Source: JAVEYA01 sp034003745 (GTDB lineage Bacteria; Bacillota; Peptococcia; DRI-13; PHAD01). From it: a DNA stretch of 17,825 bases. The translations under genes and the position numbers were made by a program. The notes beneath the pieces were generated by a model, which did no database searches, was not told the origin of the DNA, and saw only the letters and a list, made by a program, of their open reading frames with translations. This document shows positions 13,592 through 17,825 of the stretch, piece by piece (positions within the stretch are counted from its first letter, which is position 1; each line of letters begins with the position of its first letter). Location: the NCBI GenBank assembly GCA_034003745.1, contig JAVEYA010000043.1, positions 1-17,825 of the forward strand, written 5' to 3'.

Positions 13592-15115
13592 TTAGCTTCT
13601 GTCAAAACTCCGGTACTGAATAGCTTCGGCCACATGCTCAGAGCGTACCTCAGCGCTCTCATCCAGATCGGCGATGGTGCGGGCTACTTTGAGAATACGG
13701 TGATGGGCGCGCGCGCTTAAATTCAAGGCTTTAAAAGCCTGCCCCAATAATTCCCGCGCTCGTTCCTGCAATACGCAGTATTTCCTGATTTCCCTGACGC
13801 TCATTTGTGCGTTGCAGGTTGTCCCCGTACCGTTAAAACGGACCGTCTGCAGCGCCCTCGCCTGCACTACCCGTGATCTTACGCTCTGTGAGGATTCTTC
13901 CTGTTCAGGGGACTCCAGTTCTTTGAAGCTGACTCGGGGCACTTCCACATGCAGGTCGATTCTATCCAACAGCGGGCCGGAAATTTTGTTACGGTACTTC
14001 GTGACTTGATAGGGGGTACAGGAACATTCCTTCAGGGGATCGCCGTAATAGCCGCAATAACAGGGATTGGCCGCGGCAACCAGCTGAAATCTGGCCGGAT
14101 AGGTTATCACTGCGGCGGCGCGCGCCAGGGTCACTTCTTTATCCTCCAAAGGCTGCCGCATTGACTCCAGCACATCCCGGCGGTATTCCGGCAGTTCATC
14201 CAGAAATAAAATGCCATGTGTAGCCAGCGTCATTTCCCCCGGACGCGGCACGGTCCCTCCGCCGATAATGCTGGCCGAAGAGGCGGAATGATGCGGCGAA
14301 CGAAACGGCCGGGTGGTCACCAGCGGTCTTTCCCGGCTTAACAAACCGGACACGCTGTGAATCTTACTGCTCTCAAAAGCCTCCTCCGGCGTCAGTGGCG
14401 GCAGGATAGAAGCCAGGCAGCGCGCCAAAAGGCTTTTCCCGGAACCGGGGGAGCCCACCAGCAGGATGTTATGCCCCCCGGCGGCAGCTACCTCCAGCGC
14501 TCTTTTAGCCATCTTCTGCCCTTTGACTTCCATCAGGTCATATTCTCCTGTAATGTTTTCTTCTAGTATCTCTGAGAGCCCGACCTTCTCCAGCGGCGTA
14601 AATCTTTCCGGCTGTTCGAGGAGTTCCCTGACTTCAAGCAGATGACTCAGCGCGTAAGTATCGGTTTGGGTCAACCTTGCCTCCTCGGCGTTATCAGCCG
14701 GAATAATAAAAGAATACCCGGCTTTATCCACCAAAAAGGCCGACATGACGAGTATGCCCGGTACCGGCCGGATTCGGCCGTCCAGAGACAATTCCCCTGC
14801 CAGTACGAAATTCTCCAAATGATGGACCTTCACCTGTTCAGTGGCTGCCAGAATACCTACTGCAATAGCCAGGTCAAACCCCGGCCCTTCTTTTCTGATG
14901 TCTGCAGGCGCCAGATTAATGATCATACGGCGTGGGGGGAATTCAAAGCCGCTATTCTTGATCGCCGTACGCACCCTTTCCTTGCTTTCTTTGACCGTTG
15001 TATCCGGCAACCCCACGATTTCCAGGCAAGGAAGACCCGGTCCCACATCCACTTCGACCTCTACCAAACAGGGTTCCATTCCAATTGTTGTACAGCTGAA
15101 GACCCTGGCCAGCAC
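13592..15115 (-). CDS. yifB: YifB/ComM-type Mg-chelatase-like AAA+ ATPase
   Basis: 507 residues from the chosen start. In ComM, studied in Gram-negative bacteria, the protein is a hexameric helicase aiding branch migration during transformation; in Firmicutes the role is unproven. An N-terminal ribosomal-S5-like domain (GLPDTTVKESKERVRTAIKNSG, NLAPADIRKEGPGFDL) is followed by Walker A GSPGSGKS (about 221-228), Walker B GILFLDELPE (about 301-310), a Cys-rich ANPCYCGYYGD..CSC loop and an arginine-containing LLDRIDLHVEVP sensor region. GTG at 15113-15115 is preferred over ATG at 15133, because AGGGGG lies 7 bases before the GTG, no ribosome binding site precedes the ATG, and a TATAAT at 15142-15147 would place the transcript start almost at the ATG. 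Confidence 0.9.
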   Translation of the reverse strand: MLARVFSCTTIGMEPCLVEVEVDVGPGLPCLEIVGLPDTTVKESKERVRTAIKNSGFEFPPRRMIINLAPADIRKEGPGFDLAIAVGILAATEQVKVHHLENFVLAGELSLDGRIRPVPGILVMSAFLVDKAGYSFIIPADNAEEARLTQTDTYALSHLLEVRELLEQPERFTPLEKVGLSEILEENITGEYDLMEVKGQKMAKRALEVAAAGGHNILLVGSPGSGKSLLARCLASILPPLTPEEAFESSKIHSVSGLLSRERPLVTTRPFRSPHHSASSASIIGGGTVPRPGEMTLATHGILFLDELPEYRRDVLESMRQPLEDKEVTLARAAAVITYPARFQLVAAANPCYCGYYGDPLKECSCTPYQVTKYRNKISGPLLDRIDLHVEVPRVSFKELESPEQEESSQSVRSRVVQARALQTVRFNGTGTTCNAQMSVREIRKYCVLQERARELLGQAFKALNLSARAHHRILKVARTIADLDESAEVRSEHVAEAIQYRSFDRS

Positions 15116-15141
15116 AAGCAATCCCCCTGACATTTTGCAGA

Positions 15142-15147
15142 ATTATA
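15142..15147 (-). promoter_or_regulatory. Candidate -10 box of yifB
   Basis: A perfect minus-strand TATAAT about 27 bases before the chosen GTG start. The -35 region (GGAAAT-like) is poor. It supports the shorter start, since transcription would begin near 15135. Confidence 0.45.
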
Positions 15148-15219
15148 TTCCTTATTATTGCATTATTTCCTATTATTTTCTATACATTTTCAAAATTTTA
15201 CATTCTGTTCGCTCCGGTC

Positions 15220-15248
15220 AAAAAAATACCCGCCGAAAAACCGGCGGG
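15220..15248 (-). terminator. Intrinsic terminator of the SPFH/zinc-ribbon/TPM operon
   Basis: Minus-strand stem CCCGCCG / CGGCGGG (15229-15248) with a 6-base T-rich loop, then TA and seven T residues (15220-15226). It starts about 30 bases after the TPM-gene stop. Confidence 0.85.
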
Positions 15249-15277
15249 ATACGTTTAATCTTCATGTGGGCAGCAGT

Positions 15278-16147
15278 TCAAAATTTTCTTCCTCCGCCGC
15301 CGTGGATCCTCCCGCTGCTGGAGCGATGGATGGTGCTCCTGCCCGGCGCACTGCCGCCTCCCGCGGAACCGGAAGGTTTCGGTTTGGGGATTATCCTGGA
15401 CGTCACATAGGTATTGACCAGATTATCGCTGTTGACATTTAAATCCACAAAGCAGTTTTTCCGGAACTCAAATACCACCGGCTGGGGTTTGCCTTTATAC
15501 CCCCGCTTGGTCAAAAAGAAATAGAACAATCCGGCTAAACCTGCAACAACGCCCCCGCCCAGACCCTCCTCTGCCGACAAGACATTGGGCACGACCGTCG
15601 GAGCGCTGTACGGGTTCGGCGAAACAGCGTTTTCCGGAACGCTGTATTGATCCGGAGGGATTCCGGCTGCCAGATATTTTTCCGTTGCGCTTAAGAAGGA
15701 CCTGGCGGCGCCCAGCATATCCCCATCGGTAAGCCCGCCGGCGAAGACCTCATCCAAGACGCCTTCTATCCTTTCATCCGTCAGATAGCGGATTGCTTCT
15801 CCCGAGGGGGAAATGTAAACTTCCCTGTTATCCAGGTCAATGAGAAATAGAAGGCCGCTTCTTTCTTCGCCCACACCGTATCCCTGATAATCAAAATAAT
15901 CGTCGGCATATTCCCCGGCGCTCTTACCCCCTGCGTCCTCTGCGGTAACAATGACGATATCCAGATTATATTCTGCGCCTAAGTCTCTGGCTTCCTGTTC
16001 CAGCTCGGTAGTTTGAGCCGCGGTAAACAACCCGGCCTGGTCGGCAACCAGGTTTTTTTCCGCCAAAACAACGCCGTCGGCCACGGGGCAAAGCAGCAAG
16101 CAGGCATACAGGATAGCTGCAATTTTAAAGCATTTTCTTCTTACCAT
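15278..16147 (-). CDS. TPM-domain membrane protein (YdjH/YgcG-like)
   Basis: 289 residues. A signal peptide or N-terminal anchor covers about 1-29 (FKIAAILYACLLLCPVADGVVLA), followed by an extracytoplasmic TPM domain (about 30-165: NLVADQAGLFTAAQTTELEQEA, YNLDIVIVTAEDAGGKSAGEYAD, SGLLFLIDLDNREVYISPSG), then a Pro-rich linker, a TM segment near 196-214 and a cytoplasmic part. It ends in a Ser/Gly-rich tail (RSSSGRIHGGGGRKF), which is common in this family. It resembles B. subtilis YdjH, which acts with YdjG as a membrane platform in the pspA-ydjGHI stress operon; the role here is inferred. The ATG overlaps the preceding stop by 7 bp, so it is translationally coupled to the zinc-ribbon gene. 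A strong terminator follows. Confidence 0.82.
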   Translation of the reverse strand: MVRRKCFKIAAILYACLLLCPVADGVVLAEKNLVADQAGLFTAAQTTELEQEARDLGAEYNLDIVIVTAEDAGGKSAGEYADDYFDYQGYGVGEERSGLLFLIDLDNREVYISPSGEAIRYLTDERIEGVLDEVFAGGLTDGDMLGAARSFLSATEKYLAAGIPPDQYSVPENAVSPNPYSAPTVVPNVLSAEEGLGGGVVAGLAGLFYFFLTKRGYKGKPQPVVFEFRKNCFVDLNVNSDNLVNTYVTSRIIPKPKPSGSAGGGSAPGRSTIHRSSSGRIHGGGGRKF

Positions 16148-17178
16148 AGAAAGGACCCTCCCAGCAGCGCAACCGCAAAAAGCAGCGCGGAAATCAATCC
16201 GGAGGTGAGCCCCAGTTTCTTTGAATCCACGGGCAGCTCGCCATAGGATTTGCCGTTTTGGCCATTCACCGCATAGATATAGGTTTTATTTCTATATTTA
16301 TAAGTGAGTATCCAGACCGGCAGCAGGGTATACTTCCACTCCCTGACGGAAATATCCAGCTCGGTCTTATCGAGAGAAACGCTCTGATACCCTTCGATAG
16401 TCTCTTTGACAAGAAGAGAAGCATATTTTCTGGCCCTCTCTTCGATCCGGGGCTCCACCGCGTCCTTCTCCAGATTATACTTTTCGGCGAAGAACCCGCT
16501 CAAATAGGACAGGGAAAAGTCAACTTCCTTCTCTTCATCATAGGCAGCGACAGAATCCAGCAATCCTTTGTCTATTTTTGTGGTGGCTACTTCTTGGAGG
16601 TGATCTATCCCAATGCTGCCCCGCCGCTGGATCGTATACTCCTTTGTCTCGGTATATTCCCTATCTCCGACCCGCCAGATACGGCGGTTAACGCCTTTCC
16701 CGGCATAATTCAGCTCGGTTTTCAGATCGGCCCGCCAATAGGGTATATAAATGCCTGTAATCTTCTCCAACTGGGAGTCGCTGTAAAACTCCCGCGGGAC
16801 ATAGCGCCTGGATTTGGACCAGGCCAGGAAGCTTTTGACCGCCTTATCCCTGTCATAAGTAAAGGGAATGATTTTATCGGGCCGGAATTGCCCGGTGAGC
16901 CGTCCGGTCAAAAGAACAGGGCTGTGACAGTAATAGCAAAAAGCGGCAGCCGTGGTCTCTTCCGTTACGACCTCGGCTCCGCAACTGTCGCATATATATC
17001 CCCTGAGCCGGCTTTCCCGGGCGGCTTTCTCCTCCATCGCCTGATTAATCTCATCCAGTTCCTGATCCGTAAACGTGCTCAGGCAATAATCGCACCTGGA
17101 CTTCTGCAACTCAGGCTTGAATTGCAAAGGACCGCCGCAGTTGGGGCATTTGTAGCTGGCAACAGGCATGTTTCTCAT
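16141..17178 (-). CDS. Double zinc-ribbon protein with C-terminal membrane anchor (YdjG-like)
   Basis: 345 residues. Two TFIIB-type zinc ribbons open the protein: C11/C14 with C29/C32 (CPNCG, CDYC) and C63/C66 with C81/C84 (CDSCG, CYYC). A central region (about 90-320) contains FRPDKIIPFTYDRDKAVKSF and TGIYIPYWRADLKTELNY, typical of this uncharacterised family. A single TM helix ends it (about 324-344), giving a tail-anchored topology with the ribbons in the cytoplasm. It resembles B. subtilis YdjG and sits between an SPFH gene and a TPM gene as that family does. ATG at 17178 is taken, with AAGGG 6 bases upstream; ATG three codons later is possible. The gap after the SPFH gene is 10 bases. 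Confidence 0.8.
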   Translation of the reverse strand: MRNMPVASYKCPNCGGPLQFKPELQKSRCDYCLSTFTDQELDEINQAMEEKAARESRLRGYICDSCGAEVVTEETTAAAFCYYCHSPVLLTGRLTGQFRPDKIIPFTYDRDKAVKSFLAWSKSRRYVPREFYSDSQLEKITGIYIPYWRADLKTELNYAGKGVNRRIWRVGDREYTETKEYTIQRRGSIGIDHLQEVATTKIDKGLLDSVAAYDEEKEVDFSLSYLSGFFAEKYNLEKDAVEPRIEERARKYASLLVKETIEGYQSVSLDKTELDISVREWKYTLLPVWILTYKYRNKTYIYAVNGQNGKSYGELPVDSKKLGLTSGLISALLFAVALLGGSFLW

Positions 17179-17188
17179 CCCCTACCCT

Positions 17189-17825
17189 TTAATCAATAGG
17201 TTTGCCGCACTCCGGGCAAAATTTCGGTTTAGAACCGGTAATCTCATAACTGCAATGCGCGCATTTCACGCCTTCCGGTTTTTTTTGGCCGCATTCAGAG
17301 CAAAACTTGCTGCTGTTCAGCGCCCCACAGGTACATTGCCATTGCCCGTCCGCAGCGGAAACCGGCGGAGCGCCGGCCGGCCGGGTTTGTTGCGTTTCCC
17401 GTTGCATCTGCTGCTGATTGGCTGCTGAGGCCGTACCCATAAAGCCTCCCCCTGCCTGCATGCCAATTCCCATACCCATAAAGGCAGCCGCGCTTCCGGC
17501 CGCATTAGAGCCGGCCGCTTCCATTCCACGGGCCACGGAGCCTTGAACATACCCTTCCCGGACGCCGGGGTCGCCCAGCATGGCGCCCTTGTTGCGCATA
17601 TTGATCAGTTCCTTGGATTCCTCATCATAGGTGATGCTGGCAATACCCACAGACTGAATCTCAAAGCCGCGCATTTTCTTCCATTTCTCATCCAGCGCAT
17701 CGGAGAGGTATGTGCGCAGTTCGCTTCCCTTGGAGACCACGTGGGAGATCCTGATTCCGTTCACCGACATCTGATTCATGGAGGTCTGCAGCGCTTCCAG
17801 AAACTCCGCCAGAGAGGGGGCAGTG
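17189..17825 (-). CDS. SPFH-domain protein with C-terminal zinc ribbons (YdjI-like), N-terminus outside the window
   Basis: The reading frame is open to the right edge, so an internal Met at 17779 is not the start; about 211 residues of the C-terminal part are visible. The first part (EFLEALQTSMNQMSVNGIRISHVVSKGSEL, IQSVGIASITYDEESKELI) is the end of an SPFH/stomatin-like domain of the virion-core/YdjI type. A low-complexity Gly/Ala/Met-rich linker follows (GMGIGMQAGGGFMGTAS). The C-terminus has two zinc ribbons: CTCG..CSECG and CAHC..CPECG. In B. subtilis YdjI is recruited to the membrane by YdjG and YdjH, homologues of which follow here in the same operon. A PspA gene might lie farther upstream, beyond this window. 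Confidence 0.85.
   Translation of the reverse strand, partial: TAPSLAEFLEALQTSMNQMSVNGIRISHVVSKGSELRTYLSDALDEKWKKMRGFEIQSVGIASITYDEESKELINMRNKGAMLGDPGVREGYVQGSVARGMEAAGSNAAGSAAAFMGMGIGMQAGGGFMGTASAANQQQMQRETQQTRPAGAPPVSAADGQWQCTCGALNSSKFCSECGQKKPEGVKCAHCSYEITGSKPKFCPECGKPID

Noticed and set aside
16258..17199. 313-codon plus-strand ORF
   Set aside because: Antisense shadow of the zinc-ribbon gene, whose eight paired cysteines and overlap with its neighbours show the minus-strand frame is real.

Overview
The window looks like chromosomal core sequence from an endospore-forming, low-to-mid GC Firmicute of the Clostridia/Peptococcaceae type (Desulfotomaculum, Pelotomaculum or Dehalobacter-like). 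The basis is the gene content: SpoIVA, a SpoIIP-type spore amidase, DUF1614 and DUF3189 proteins, UPF0735/PheB next to hom, and a DUF512 radical-SAM-like gene fused by a start/stop overlap to der. Strong purine-rich ribosome binding sites and frequent GTG and TTG starts fit this. I cannot name the genus. Almost everything is on the minus strand; only pepF and one 40-residue ORF are on the plus strand. I see no rRNA, tRNA, CRISPR array, phage or complete insertion sequence.

Reading along the minus strand from the right: (a) 17825-15220 is an SPFH/zinc-ribbon, zinc-ribbon-membrane and TPM-domain gene set resembling the YdjI/YdjG/YdjH part of the B. subtilis pspA-ydjGHI envelope-stress operon, closed by an intrinsic terminator. 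(b) 15147-13253 holds a YifB/ComM-type AAA+ ATPase and a short coiled-coil protein. (c) Around 13071 is a small plus-strand ORF with its own RBS and terminator, divergent from dut (dUTPase). (d) pepF (oligoendopeptidase F, plus strand) converges on dut, with an 80-bp MITE-like element between them.

(e) 10400-7492 is a tightly packed set of four genes: a DUF1614 membrane protein, a two-TM SpoIIP-type amidase and two tandem, diverged DUF3189 proteins. It looks like a mother-cell sporulation module of mostly unknown function. (f) 7471-3005 follows from an extended -10 promoter: DUF512, der (ribosome-assembly GTPase), plsY and gpsA (first steps of glycerophospholipid synthesis), closed by a GAAA-loop terminator. 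A REP-like palindrome sits between the gpsA stop and that terminator. (g) spoIVA (spore coat basement-layer ATPase) has its own candidate sporulation promoter and terminator. (h) The left end has pheB-like and hom (threonine/methionine branch), with a near-consensus SigA promoter; hom runs off the window.

Most genes are recognisable housekeeping or sporulation genes. The least understood parts are the DUF1614-SpoIIP-DUF3189-DUF3189 cluster, the DUF512-der coupling, the envelope-stress-like trio at the right edge, the 40-residue ORF, and three short palindromic elements in intergenic gaps.
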